From DASRDR01 sp035550795 (GTDB taxonomy: Bacteria; Methylomirabilota; Methylomirabilia; Rokubacteriales; DASRDR01): DNA of 64,000 nt. Made by a program: the position numbers and the translations under genes. Where the stretch lies: positions 62,001 to 126,000 of the forward strand of contig DASZOL010000052.1 of assembly GCA_035550795.1 (NCBI GenBank), given 5' to 3'. This document shows, in pieces, positions 50,665 through 58,906 of this stretch (position 1 is the first letter of the stretch; each line of letters begins with the position of its first letter). The notes beneath the pieces were generated by a model that did not search any database, was not told the origin of the DNA, and saw only the letters and a list, made by a program, of their open reading frames with translations.

Positions 50665-52092
50665 TCATACGCGCTCGACCTCAGCCAGGCACCCGTCCAC
50701 GATGCCGATGGCGCGATCCAGCTCCTCGCCGGTGATCGTCAGCGGCGGAGCCAGCGTGAGCACGTTGCCGGCCGTCACCTTGAAGCTGAGCCCGTGGTCG
50801 AGGGCGCGGTACATCACCGCTTCCGCTTCGGCGGGGGCGGGCTGACGCGTCTGCCGATCGCGGACGAGCTCCACTCCGAGCAGGAGGCCGAGACCCCGGA
50901 CGTCTCCGACCAGCCGACGACGGGTCGCCACCTCCTGCAGGCGAGCGAGAGCCCGCTCCCCCAGCGTCCGGGCCCGCTCGACGAGGCCCTCGCGCTCGAC
51001 GTACTGGATGGCCGCGAGGGCCGCCGCGGCAGTCACCGGGTTCTTCTCGTGAGTGTAGTGCCCGAGGGCGCGGTCGGCCATCACGTCGAGCTCCGGACGC
51101 GTCACGAGCGCGGCCAGGGGCAGGATGCCCCCGCCCAGGCCCTTGCCGAGCACCAGGATGTCGGGGACGACACCGAAGTGCTCGGTCACGAACATGCGTC
51201 CGGTCCGTCCCAGGCACTGGGGAATCTCGTCGAAGACGAGAAGGACGCCGTGGCGGTCGCAGGCCTCGCGGACCGTGCGCCAGTAGTCCGGGTGCGGGAG
51301 GGACGGCGTGCTGCGAATCGGCTCCGCCACGACGGCCCCGATGTCGCCCTCCCGGTCGAGCACGTACTCGACGGCGCGCGCGCAGCGGAGGTCGCAGCGC
51401 CCTGCGCAGCCCCACAAGCAGCGATACGGGTCGGGAGGCGGCACGTGCTCGGTCCCGGGCAGCAGCGGCCCGGCGTCGCGGCGGAACATCCGCTCGCCCC
51501 CCACGCTGCTGCCCTCGAGCGTGGCTCCGTGAAAGGAGTCCCACATGGAGAGGGTCTTATGTCGGCCGGTAGCCGCACGCGCGAGCCGGAGCGCCATGCC
51601 GATCGCCGCCGCCCCGCTCGGGCAGAGCAGGCACTTCCCGAGGTCGCCGGGCGTGATCTCGGCCAGCTTCCGCGCCAGGGCGATGGCGACCTGGTTGGTG
51701 TAGCGGCGGGTGCAGAAGGACAGCTCGTCGAGCTGCGTCTTGATGGCCTCGATCACCACCGGGTTGGCGAAGCCGACCTGGTGGACGCCGTTGCCGTGGA
51801 AGTCCATGTACCGGCGGCCCTCCAGGTCCTCCACGTAGATGCCCTCGCAGCGGGCCATCACGTTGAGGCACGGCGTGGACAGAGCCTGCCGGAGGAAGTA
51901 ACGCTCGTCCTCGGCGAGCCAGCGGCGCGTCTCCGGGGAGAGCCGCCGCGTCCACTCGAGCCGGCGCGGCGTCTGGTTGACGTCGCCCTCGAAGCTCTCG
52001 GCACCGGCGGTCACGGGACGGCCTTGCGCGTCCTCGCAAGGATCACTCGGAGCGGGGACGGGCACTGGTCCGCGCTCCTCGCGAGCCGTCAT
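50665..52092 (-). CDS. Class-III PLP enzyme, PbfA-like (hydroxy-AEP ammonia-lyase candidate)
   Basis: Product of 475 residues of the class-III aminotransferase fold. The start of the core is STPCLNVMARCEGIYVEDLE, GRRYMDFHGNGVHQVGFANP. Catalytic Lys is in DILVLGKGLGGGILPLAALV; the PLP-binding Asp is in LLVFDEIPQCLGRTG. A Cys-rich insert DPYRCLWGCAGRCDLRCARA could bind metal. The sequence style resembles PbfA, a PLP lyase that converts (R)-1-hydroxy-2-aminoethylphosphonate to phosphonoacetaldehyde. With phnX 1.4 kb upstream on the same strand this assignment is attractive. An ordinary transaminase is the alternative, so the name is tentative. Confidence 0.75.
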   Translation of the reverse strand: MTAREERGPVPVPAPSDPCEDAQGRPVTAGAESFEGDVNQTPRRLEWTRRLSPETRRWLAEDERYFLRQALSTPCLNVMARCEGIYVEDLEGRRYMDFHGNGVHQVGFANPVVIEAIKTQLDELSFCTRRYTNQVAIALARKLAEITPGDLGKCLLCPSGAAAIGMALRLARAATGRHKTLSMWDSFHGATLEGSSVGGERMFRRDAGPLLPGTEHVPPPDPYRCLWGCAGRCDLRCARAVEYVLDREGDIGAVVAEPIRSTPSLPHPDYWRTVREACDRHGVLLVFDEIPQCLGRTGRMFVTEHFGVVPDILVLGKGLGGGILPLAALVTRPELDVMADRALGHYTHEKNPVTAAAALAAIQYVEREGLVERARTLGERALARLQEVATRRRLVGDVRGLGLLLGVELVRDRQTRQPAPAEAEAVMYRALDHGLSFKVTAGNVLTLAPPLTITGEELDRAIGIVDGCLAEVERV

Positions 52093-52154
52093 GGCCTCAC
52101 GGGCACCGGTGAGCGCCGTGGCGGGCCGGCTGTCTCGACAGGCGCCCTCTCCGG

Positions 52155-53480
52155 TCAGCCATGACAGTCCTCGCGCAGCGTGGCGCGGGCCACATCGAGG
52201 AAGGCTTCGACCTCCCGCTCGGTGTGGGCCAGGGACAGGTAGAGCTTGGTGGACATGGGGTTGAGGAAGATGCCGCGGCGGAACAGGCCCAGCAGGAAGG
52301 TCCGGGCGCGCTGGCGGTCCGCGCGGAAGGCCGAGCGGTAGTCCACGACCTCCCCGTCGGTGAACACCACCGCGGCGAGCGGGCCGTCACCCTGCACGTG
52401 CGCGGTCACCCCCTCCTCGCCGAGCACCGTCCGCAGGCCGGAGCGGAGCGCCTCGCCCAGGGCGAAGAGCCGGGAGTAGGTGCCCGGCTTCCTCAGCTCG
52501 GACAGCGCGGCGAGCCCCGCCGCCGAGGAAACGGGATTCCCGCCGAGGCTCGAGGCGAACCAGACGTAGCGCTCCTCGCCAAGGCGGTCCTCGCGGATCA
52601 GGTCCAGCACGTCCGCCCGCCCCGCCACCGCGCCGAGCGGATAGCCGCCGCCGAGGGCCTTGCCGAGGGCGCACAGGTCCGGCCGGACGCCATAGTAGGC
52701 CTGGGCGCCCCCGTAGGCCAACCGGAAGCCCGTCACCGTCTCGTCGTAGATCAGGAGGCCGCCCGCTTCCGACGCGAGCCGCCGGAGCCCTTGGAGAAAG
52801 CCCGGCCGCGGCGGGGTGCAGCGGTGGAGCGGTTCCACGATGATCCCGGCCAGCTCGTCACGGTGGGCGGCGACGATGGCCTCGGTCGTCGCGAGGTCGT
52901 TGAAGGGCGCGACGAGCAGGTCCGCCACCGCGCTCGTCGAAAGCCCTGCCGAGGTGGGTTCGCCGCGCGGGAACTCGTGGAGGCGCCGGGGGAACAGGCT
53001 CACCGTGCCGATCTCGTTGGCGCCGTGGTAGGCGCCCTCGAACTTGAGCAGCCGGGGCCGGCCCGTGAAGGCCCGTGCGAGCCGGGCCGCGTAGGCCGTC
53101 GCCTCGGTGCCCGAGGCGCAGAAGCGCAGGCGCTCGGCGCAGGGCACCGCTCGCCGGAGCTCCTCGGCAAGCTCCAGGGCGGGCGCGCTCACGTAGGCGA
53201 AGTTGGACCCCAGGCCCGCCTGGCGGCGGACGGCCTCGACGACGGCGGGGTGGGCGTGGCCGAGGAGCACGGAGCCCCAGCCCATCGTGAAGTCGAGAAA
53301 GCGCCGCCCGTCGACGTCCCACACCGTGGCCCCCTCGCCCTTCGCGAGCACCACCGCCATGTCCTCGGGCAGGTTGTACTCGCCGAGCGAGGCTCCTGGG
53401 AACACGACCGCCGAGCGCCGGGCCAGGTCCGCGCCCGGCTCCGCCACCGCGGGCCCGCCGGGTCGAGGCCGATGCGTCAT
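52155..53480 (-). CDS. Class-III aminotransferase (glutamate-1-semialdehyde-mutase-like)
   Basis: Product of 441 residues. The core shows GATVWDVDGRRFLDFTMGWG, LRFCASGTEATAYAARLARA (phosphate binding), LLIYDETVTGFRL (PLP Asp) and LCALGKALGGGYPLGAVAGR (catalytic Lys). The pattern follows HemL-like enzymes that shift or transfer an amino group. Within this cluster it may transaminate aminoethylphosphonate, replacing the missing PhnW (a class-V enzyme), or act on a related aminophosphonate; both are inference. The ATG at 53480 lies 9 bases after the phnX stop with GAGGGG upstream. An earlier TTG would overlap phnX. Confidence 0.82.
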   Translation of the reverse strand: MTHRPRPGGPAVAEPGADLARRSAVVFPGASLGEYNLPEDMAVVLAKGEGATVWDVDGRRFLDFTMGWGSVLLGHAHPAVVEAVRRQAGLGSNFAYVSAPALELAEELRRAVPCAERLRFCASGTEATAYAARLARAFTGRPRLLKFEGAYHGANEIGTVSLFPRRLHEFPRGEPTSAGLSTSAVADLLVAPFNDLATTEAIVAAHRDELAGIIVEPLHRCTPPRPGFLQGLRRLASEAGGLLIYDETVTGFRLAYGGAQAYYGVRPDLCALGKALGGGYPLGAVAGRADVLDLIREDRLGEERYVWFASSLGGNPVSSAAGLAALSELRKPGTYSRLFALGEALRSGLRTVLGEEGVTAHVQGDGPLAAVVFTDGEVVDYRSAFRADRQRARTFLLGLFRRGIFLNPMSTKLYLSLAHTEREVEAFLDVARATLREDCHG

Positions 53481-53488
53481 CACGCCCC

Positions 53489-54319
53489 TCAAGGACGCTC
53501 GCCGCGGGCGATCCGCGTCTCGATGTCGTCGAGACAGGGCATGACCTCGGCGAGGCTGTCGACGACGTAGTGGGCGCCCGCCTGGTGGAGCCGCGTGTAG
53601 GCGCGCTGGCGCCTGCGATCGCGTTCCTCGGGATCCAGGGCCTCGACCTCCTTCAAGGGCAGGCCGATCTCGTTACCGCTCATCGCCAGTCCGACCGTCC
53701 ACATCCCGGCGTTCAACCCTTCCTCGACGCCGGGCGCCGTGTCGTCGACCTTGACGCAGGCCGCCACCGGCGAGACCTGCAGATTGATCACGTTCTGGAG
53801 GCACATGAAAGGATACGGGCGGCCTGCGGGGACGTCGCTGGCGCACACCGTGGAGTCCGGCTCGTATCCCTGGCGCTTGGCGTCGCGCAGGTTGATCTCC
53901 ATCATGTCCCGGAGGTACCCCGTGGTGGAGCCGATCTTCATCCCGCGGGCCCGCATGGACTCCACGGCCTCCAGCGCGCCGGGAATGAGCGCCGAGTACT
54001 CCGACAGGCAGGCCAGCTGGAGCGGCACGAAGTCGGCGAACATTCGCCCGACGTCGTCGTCCGACGGCAGGCGCCCGTGGACCTCCTGCCAGCGGCGGCG
54101 CACGCCGTCCAGTTCGCTGATCCGCTGGATGTGGACGCGCTTGTGAGCCCCCATGGGCGCACGCGCCTCCTCCATGGTGATAGGCACGCCCTGGCGCTTG
54201 TAGACCTCGACGAAGACCACGGCCGGCGCCATGCAGCCGTAGTCCATGGTCGTGCCGGCCCAGTCCAGAAGGACCGCCTGGATGCGCCCTCGGTAGCGTC
54301 GCTGGTAGCTGAAGGTCAT
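53489..54319 (-). CDS. phnX: Phosphonoacetaldehyde hydrolase
   Basis: Product of 276 residues, HAD superfamily, close to the usual about 270. Nucleophile Asp19 is in AVLLDWAGTTMDYG, and Schiff-base Lys60 is in PMGAHKRVHIQ, the two diagnostic PhnX elements. Later HAD motifs are GMKIGSTTGYLRDMM and VKVDDTAPGVEEGLNAGMWT. The enzyme cleaves phosphonoacetaldehyde to acetaldehyde and phosphate, the last step of 2-aminoethylphosphonate use. It starts at the ATG at 54319, with AGGGGG upstream, and heads the run of aminotransferase, lyase, transporter and SIS genes. Expression during phosphate or nitrogen limitation is typical of the family; no Pho box was seen. Confidence 0.9.
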   Translation of the reverse strand: MTFSYQRRYRGRIQAVLLDWAGTTMDYGCMAPAVVFVEVYKRQGVPITMEEARAPMGAHKRVHIQRISELDGVRRRWQEVHGRLPSDDDVGRMFADFVPLQLACLSEYSALIPGALEAVESMRARGMKIGSTTGYLRDMMEINLRDAKRQGYEPDSTVCASDVPAGRPYPFMCLQNVINLQVSPVAACVKVDDTAPGVEEGLNAGMWTVGLAMSGNEIGLPLKEVEALDPEERDRRRQRAYTRLHQAGAHYVVDSLAEVMPCLDDIETRIARGERP

Positions 54320-54444
54320 CGGCCCCCCTCGTGCTCGATCGGCTGTGGTGCTCGATGCGCCACGGACGCAGGCGCGCAGGAAGTATAGCGCGTCGAGAGT
54401 CGGCCGCGGGGCCAGCCCAGGAGGCGGGCCGTCGCGCCGGCGCA

Positions 54445-54477
54445 GACGCGGGGGGGGAAACCCACCCCACCCGCGTC
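54445..54477. terminator. Strong hairpin between glycerol-1-phosphate-dehydrogenase-like gene and phnX
   Basis: A stem gacgcggg (54445-54452) pairs with cccgcgtc (54470-54477), extended by G/C runs across an AAA loop. It lies in the 275-base gap between the end of the dehydrogenase-like gene and phnX. It has no T-run, so transcription may end, pause or be attenuated here, letting phnX be expressed separately. The rest of this gap has no gene. Confidence 0.45.
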
Positions 54478-54594
54478 GTTCGACACCGCGGAGTCGGCGC
54501 TCCGGCGCAGATCGCGAAGGCGTCCGTGCCCGCGATCGCGACGGCCGAGGCCGGCGCGTCACCGCCAGGGGCGCGGCGGCGCGCGGCACGGATC

Positions 54595-55896
54595 TCAGAG
54601 CGCGGCGGCGAAGGATTCGAGCCGACCCGCGGCGGCGGCCAGGTCCAGGAAGGTCCAGCGGCTCCGGATCTCTCGCGCGTGCAGCACCGCATCCCGGAAG
54701 AACGCGCGCGGCCAGCCGAGGGCTTCCGGCGTCGCGGGAGCGCCGGCCCGGACCAGGGCCTCCCGGAGCTCGCCGGCGGGCCGCGTCACGCGCAACAGAC
54801 GGCTCCGGATCTGCTCCCAGTCCGCGGCGAGGCGCTGCGTGAGGTCCCGGGCGGCCGCCGCATCGAGCCCCTTCCGCGCGAGCTCGCGGCAGCACGCGGC
54901 GCCGAGCGTGGCGCCGAAGTGGCGGACAAGCGCGGATTCGTCGGCCTGCGTCGGGCCGATCCGCGGCGGGGGGCCGGCGAGAATCTCTTCCTGGAGCGCC
55001 GCCATCGCGAGCGTGGTCACCCCGACCTGCTCCCCGTGGAACGAGGGCGGCCAGGCGGGGGCGCCGAGCATGTCCGCGTAGTGACTGATGAGGTGCTCGC
55101 CCTGGCTGGCCGGATAGCTCCCGCCGCAGATCGCCATGCCGAAGCCGGAGAGGACGAGCGTCCGCGCCAGCCGGGCCACGGCCGCGTGATCTCCTCGCAC
55201 CAGCGCTTCCGGCTCGGCCAGGAGCCCGGACTCGTCCGCGACCAGCAGCGCGAAGGGAGCCTCCCGGTACGGTTCGCCCCGCAGGAGGTGGGCCAGCAGC
55301 CAGTCGGCCTGGGCCGTCGAGCGGCAGAGACTGTCACCGAGCCCCGCCCGGATGAGGCGAGCCGGCGCCGCCGCGAGGACGGCGAGATCCAGGAACACGC
55401 CGGCTGGCGCCACCGCAGGCAGGGACTTCTTGAGGCCGTCGACGGTGATCGCCGCGCTCGGGGACGTGTACCCGTTCATGGACGGCGCCGTGCCGAACGC
55501 GACGCATGGCTTCCCCGCTCGCGCCGCCGCGCACTTCGTGAGGTCCGTGAGCGTGCCCGAGCCCACCGCGATCAGGGCGTCCACGTGGGCCGTCTCGCCC
55601 CCGACGAGGGCCGCGGTCGTCTCGTCGGCGTGGGGCCGGCCCGGGAGCACGAGGCTCGTCACGGAGCCGAGCGCGGCGAGGGCCCGCTCGACGCGACCGC
55701 CCAGCACTTCGTGCGTGATCGCGTCGCTCACGACCGCAAAGGACCGCCCCAGGTCGAGACCGCGCACGAGATCGGCTTCGGCGCCGGCCAGGGTGTCCTC
55801 GATGACGACCGCCCGCGTGGGGACGCGCAGGGGTCCGCTGCCGTCGGGATCCGGATGGCGCCCCTCGAGGAGACGCTCGATCGTCCCGCCGCTCAC
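54595..55896 (-). CDS. sn-glycerol-1-phosphate dehydrogenase-like (AraM/EgsA-type) oxidoreductase
   Basis: Product of 433 residues. The NAD-binding motif is DALIAVGSGTLTDLTKCAAA. PSMNGYTSPSAAITVDGLKK and RAGLGDSLCRSTAQADWLLA are hallmarks of the iron/zinc-dependent glycerol-1-phosphate dehydrogenase branch. Metal-binding candidates are Asp in GLGDS and His in QGEHLISHYADML. It would reduce a dihydroxyacetone-phosphate-like ketone or aldehyde. In a phosphonate locus it may act on phosphonoacetaldehyde or a glycerol phosphonate instead. The start at the GTG at 55896 is chosen because upstream residues look non-coding; the ribosome site is weak. It follows the TIM-barrel gene by 79 bases. Confidence 0.75.
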   Translation of the reverse strand: MSGGTIERLLEGRHPDPDGSGPLRVPTRAVVIEDTLAGAEADLVRGLDLGRSFAVVSDAITHEVLGGRVERALAALGSVTSLVLPGRPHADETTAALVGGETAHVDALIAVGSGTLTDLTKCAAARAGKPCVAFGTAPSMNGYTSPSAAITVDGLKKSLPAVAPAGVFLDLAVLAAAPARLIRAGLGDSLCRSTAQADWLLAHLLRGEPYREAPFALLVADESGLLAEPEALVRGDHAAVARLARTLVLSGFGMAICGGSYPASQGEHLISHYADMLGAPAWPPSFHGEQVGVTTLAMAALQEEILAGPPPRIGPTQADESALVRHFGATLGAACCRELARKGLDAAAARDLTQRLAADWEQIRSRLLRVTRPAGELREALVRAGAPATPEALGWPRAFFRDAVLHAREIRSRWTFLDLAAAAGRLESFAAAL

Positions 55897-55975
55897 CGGG
55901 CTTCTCTGGCTGAGCGGGAGTTGATCGGACGGTTTCGATCCGACGGTCTTCGACCTGTGGCAGCCTGTGGGCGCA

Positions 55976-56650
55976 TCACCGGTCAGGCGCGCAGGCGGCG
56001 AGGATCTCGAGGAGCTGGGACCGGAGCAGACCCTTCCGCGGCGAGAACGAGCCGTCGAACGCCGCCGTGCCGATGGTGAAGGCGTCGGCCCCGGCCTCCC
56101 GGAGCGCCCGCACACGCGCCAGGCTGTTCACGCTGCCGGCCACGATGACCTGCCCCGGCGTCGCCTTGCGAGCCGCCCGTACCAGGGCGAGCGGATCCGC
56201 GTCCGTCGCGCGATAGGCGAGAAGGTCCACGCCCGCGCACCCCAGCGCGGCAAACCTTCGGCAGTCCGCCGCGACCGTCTCCGGCGTGCCCCCCAGGCGC
56301 GTCGGGTGTCCCTCCGGCCGGCCGGGAAACGGGTAGTAGGCCACCCGGGTGCCAGCGAGGATCTCGAGAATCGGCTCGACGTCTGTCCCGCCCAGGAGAC
56401 GGTCCACGCCGATGTCAGCCGCCACGCGCGCCGAGCGCAGGCACGCCTCGGGCGTCGTGCTCACCACCTCCAGGTGGCTGATCCCCCCTGCCCGCTTGAT
56501 CCGGCCGTTCAGGGCACCCAGGGTCCGCGGATCGACACCGACGTCCTTGAAGCCCAGGTGGGTCAGCCCGACGTCCTGCACCGCATCGAGCACCGCGAGG
56601 CAATCCTCGACCGTCTGGTCGTCGCGCGTCAGCATGAAGACGAAGTCCAC
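55976..56650 (-). CDS. TIM-barrel protein of unknown function
   Basis: Product of 224 residues, not matched to a named family. The chain has regular strand-helix repeats: FVFMLTRDDQTVEDCLAVLD, LTHLGFKDVGVDPRTLGALN, SHLEVVSTTPEACLRSARVA, GVDRLLGGTDVEPILEILAG, GVDLLAYRATDADPLALVRA, and a phosphate-binding-like end IVAGSVNSLARVRALREAGA, DAFTIGTAAFDGSFS. This is a (beta/alpha)8 barrel of the ribulose-phosphate-binding type. It may be an aldolase or epimerase acting on a phosphorylated or phosphonylated compound. It is the first gene of the large minus-strand phosphonate cluster and divergent from a second transporter. Confidence 0.65.
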   Translation of the reverse strand: MDFVFMLTRDDQTVEDCLAVLDAVQDVGLTHLGFKDVGVDPRTLGALNGRIKRAGGISHLEVVSTTPEACLRSARVAADIGVDRLLGGTDVEPILEILAGTRVAYYPFPGRPEGHPTRLGGTPETVAADCRRFAALGCAGVDLLAYRATDADPLALVRAARKATPGQVIVAGSVNSLARVRALREAGADAFTIGTAAFDGSFSPRKGLLRSQLLEILAACAPDR

Positions 56651-56758
56651 GGCCCCCCCCGTGCGCGCCCCAATGTTCGGCCTTTCGGGCGCCGCCTCCC
56701 GATGCTACCCTACCAGCCGTGCCGGTCACCGACTAGAGTCCCCACACGGAGGGAAACG
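56651..56758. promoter_or_regulatory. Divergent promoter region of the two phosphonate-type operons
   Basis: The 108-base gap must drive the minus-strand TIM-barrel to SIS operon and the plus-strand transporter operon. Both starts have good ribosome sites (GGAGGG before the ATG at 56759). The stretch cgatgctaccctaccag (about 56699-56715) is relatively AT-rich for this window. No Pho box or clear operator was found. Confidence 0.35.
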
Positions 56759-57772
56759 ATGAATGCTGCGCTGCGCCTCCTGAGTTCCCTCGCCCTTGCC
56801 GGACTCCTGACCTGGCCAGCGATAGCCGGGGCCGGGACGATCACCGCCTACACCGCGCTCGAAGAGGACGACGTCAAGATCTACCTCGATGCGTTCAACC
56901 GCGAGGTGCCGGACGTCAAGGTCAACGTGCTTCGCCTGTCGACGGGCGATCTCATCGCCCGCATCCTCGCCGAGAAGGCCAACCCCCGCCACGACGTGAT
57001 CTGGGGTGTGGCGGTCACCAACGTCGTCGACCCGCGCATCCTCGAGATGGCCGAGCCGTACAAGCCCAAGGGGATCGACGAGGTCAAGACGCTGTTCAAG
57101 GACCCGCAGCACCGCTGGTTCGCGACGACCGGCTACTACGCAGGCTTCTGCGTGAACACCGAGGTCCTCAAGGCGAAGAACCTCCCCATGCCGGCGTCCT
57201 GGCAGGACCTCTTGAAGCCCGTCTACAAGGGCGAGGTCGTCATGCCCAACGCGGCTAGCTCCGGGACCGGCTATCTGCAGATCGCGAGTATCCTCCAGAT
57301 GAAGGGAGAGGAGCAGGGCTGGAAGTTCCTGAAGGACCTCGACGCCAACATGGCCCAGTACATCAAGTCGGGGTCGCGGCCCTGCCGCATGGCCGCCGCG
57401 GGCGAATACGCCATCGGCCTCTCCTTCGCCTTCAGCGCGGTCAAGCAGATCCAGCAAGGGTTCCCGATCAAGCTGGTCGTGCCCAGCGAGGGTGCCGGCT
57501 ACGAGATCGAGGTCTCGAGCCTCATGAAGACGTCGGGCAACAAGGCGGATGCGAAGCGCTTCTTCGACTGGCTCCTGACGCCGACGGCCGCCCGACTCTA
57601 CGGCGAGCGCGCCGAGCTCTCGACCGTGCCCGGCTCCAAGCCGCCCGACGCCGTGCTCGCAACCGGGCTCCCCGCCGATGCCTCGACGGTCCTCTACAAG
57701 ATGGACTTCGACTGGTCGGCGAAGAACCGGGACCGCATCCTGTCGCGCTGGAAGAAGGACATCGAGCGCTGA
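56759..57772 (+). CDS. 2-Aminoethylphosphonate-type ABC transporter substrate-binding protein
   Basis: Product of 337 residues with signal peptide LLSSLALAGLLTWPAIAGAG. The mature part follows the PhnS2-type family closely: TITAYTALEEDDVKIYLDAF, LSTGDLIARILAEKANPRHD, VIWGVAVTNVVDPRILEMAE, YKGEVVMPNAASSGTGYLQI, MAQYIKSGSRPCRMAAAGEY. These match the remembered signature of binding proteins annotated for 2-aminoethylphosphonate (STG after the second strand, SGSxPC before a conserved AAxGEYAIG). The ligand is therefore more secure than for the other two binding proteins here. The ATG at 56759 has GGAGGG upstream. Confidence 0.88.
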   Translation: MNAALRLLSSLALAGLLTWPAIAGAGTITAYTALEEDDVKIYLDAFNREVPDVKVNVLRLSTGDLIARILAEKANPRHDVIWGVAVTNVVDPRILEMAEPYKPKGIDEVKTLFKDPQHRWFATTGYYAGFCVNTEVLKAKNLPMPASWQDLLKPVYKGEVVMPNAASSGTGYLQIASILQMKGEEQGWKFLKDLDANMAQYIKSGSRPCRMAAAGEYAIGLSFAFSAVKQIQQGFPIKLVVPSEGAGYEIEVSSLMKTSGNKADAKRFFDWLLTPTAARLYGERAELSTVPGSKPPDAVLATGLPADASTVLYKMDFDWSAKNRDRILSRWKKDIER

Positions 57773-57835
57773 CGGCCGGTGCAACCCCCGGCCGAGAGCT
57801 GATCATCGGCGCGCTCGGGAGCCTCGCGGCCCCGG

Positions 57836-58903
57836 GTGCGTCGATGTCCGCCCGTGTCTGACGCCTTCCTGAGCCTCCGCCACATCACGAAGCGCTTCAG
57901 CGCCGTCACGGCCGTCCGCGACGTGAGCCTCGACGTGGCCGAGGGCGAGTTCGTGTGCTTTCTGGGCCCGTCGGGCTGCGGCAAGACCACGCTCCTCAGG
58001 ATCGTCGCCGGCCTCGAGGCCCCGGACGCCGGCCAGGTGCGGCTTCGGGGCGCGGACCTCCTCGCCGTGCCGGCCCGGCGACGCAACTTCGGCATGGTGT
58101 TCCAGTCCTACTCCCTTTTCCCGAACATGACGGCGGCCCGGAACGTGGCGTACGGCCTCGAGTGCCGGCGGTGGTCACGGAGCCATATCGACCGCCGTGT
58201 CCGCGAGATGCTGGGTCTGGTGCACCTCGAGGACGAAGCGGACCGCCACCCCCACCAGCTGTCGGGCGGCCAGCAGCAGCGGGTCGCCCTGGCGCGCGCC
58301 CTCGCGCCCGAGCCCTCGATGCTGCTGCTCGACGAGCCGCTGTCCGCGCTCGACGCCAAGGTGCGGGAGAGCCTCCGCGGGGAGGTCCGGGATCTCCAGC
58401 GAACGCTTCGCATCACCACGATCATGGTCACCCACGACCAGGACGAGGCGATGGAGATGGCCGACCGGATCGTCGTCATGAACGGAGGCGCGATCGAGCA
58501 AGCGGGGAGCGCCGAGGAGCTCTACCAGCGTCCCGCCACCCGGTTCGTCGCGGAGTTCATCGGGCGCATGAACGTCCTCCAGCTGGACGACGGCGCGGGG
58601 GTCACGCCGACCCTCGCGGGCGCGCCGATCCGGCTGCTGGCCGGGGGGAGCGGCCGGGTGCGGCTGGTCGGCCTCAGGCCCGAGGACGTCGAGGTCGCGA
58701 GGGCCGGCGCGCCGACAGACAACCAGGTCACCGGCATCGTCGAGAAGGCGGTGTATCTGGGAAGCGTGACCCACGTCACGCTGGCGGTTGGGCGGCAGCA
58801 GCTCATGCTGGAAGTGCGCGGGCCCCGCCGGGTCCTCGAGCGGAGCGCGCCGCTCACCGTCCGCCTGCCGCCCGAGGCCTTGAGGCCGCTCGCGGAGACC
58901 TGA
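57836..58903 (+). CDS. 2-Aminoethylphosphonate-type ABC transporter ATP-binding protein
   Basis: Product of 355 residues; a GTG at 57854 is an alternative start with family similarity beginning just after it. Walker A is LGPSGCGKTTLLRIVAGL, signature LSGGQQQRVALARALA, Walker B SMLLLDEPLSALDAKV, H-loop IMVTHDQDEAMEMAD. The C-terminal TOBE-like domain includes VRLVGLRPEDVEVARAGAPT. It lies 63 bases after the binding protein and 3 bases before the permease, giving the order SBP-ATPase-permease typical of phnSTV-like operons. Confidence 0.92.
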   Translation: MRRCPPVSDAFLSLRHITKRFSAVTAVRDVSLDVAEGEFVCFLGPSGCGKTTLLRIVAGLEAPDAGQVRLRGADLLAVPARRRNFGMVFQSYSLFPNMTAARNVAYGLECRRWSRSHIDRRVREMLGLVHLEDEADRHPHQLSGGQQQRVALARALAPEPSMLLLDEPLSALDAKVRESLRGEVRDLQRTLRITTIMVTHDQDEAMEMADRIVVMNGGAIEQAGSAEELYQRPATRFVAEFIGRMNVLQLDDGAGVTPTLAGAPIRLLAGGSGRVRLVGLRPEDVEVARAGAPTDNQVTGIVEKAVYLGSVTHVTLAVGRQQLMLEVRGPRRVLERSAPLTVRLPPEALRPLAET

Positions 58904-58906
58904 GAC

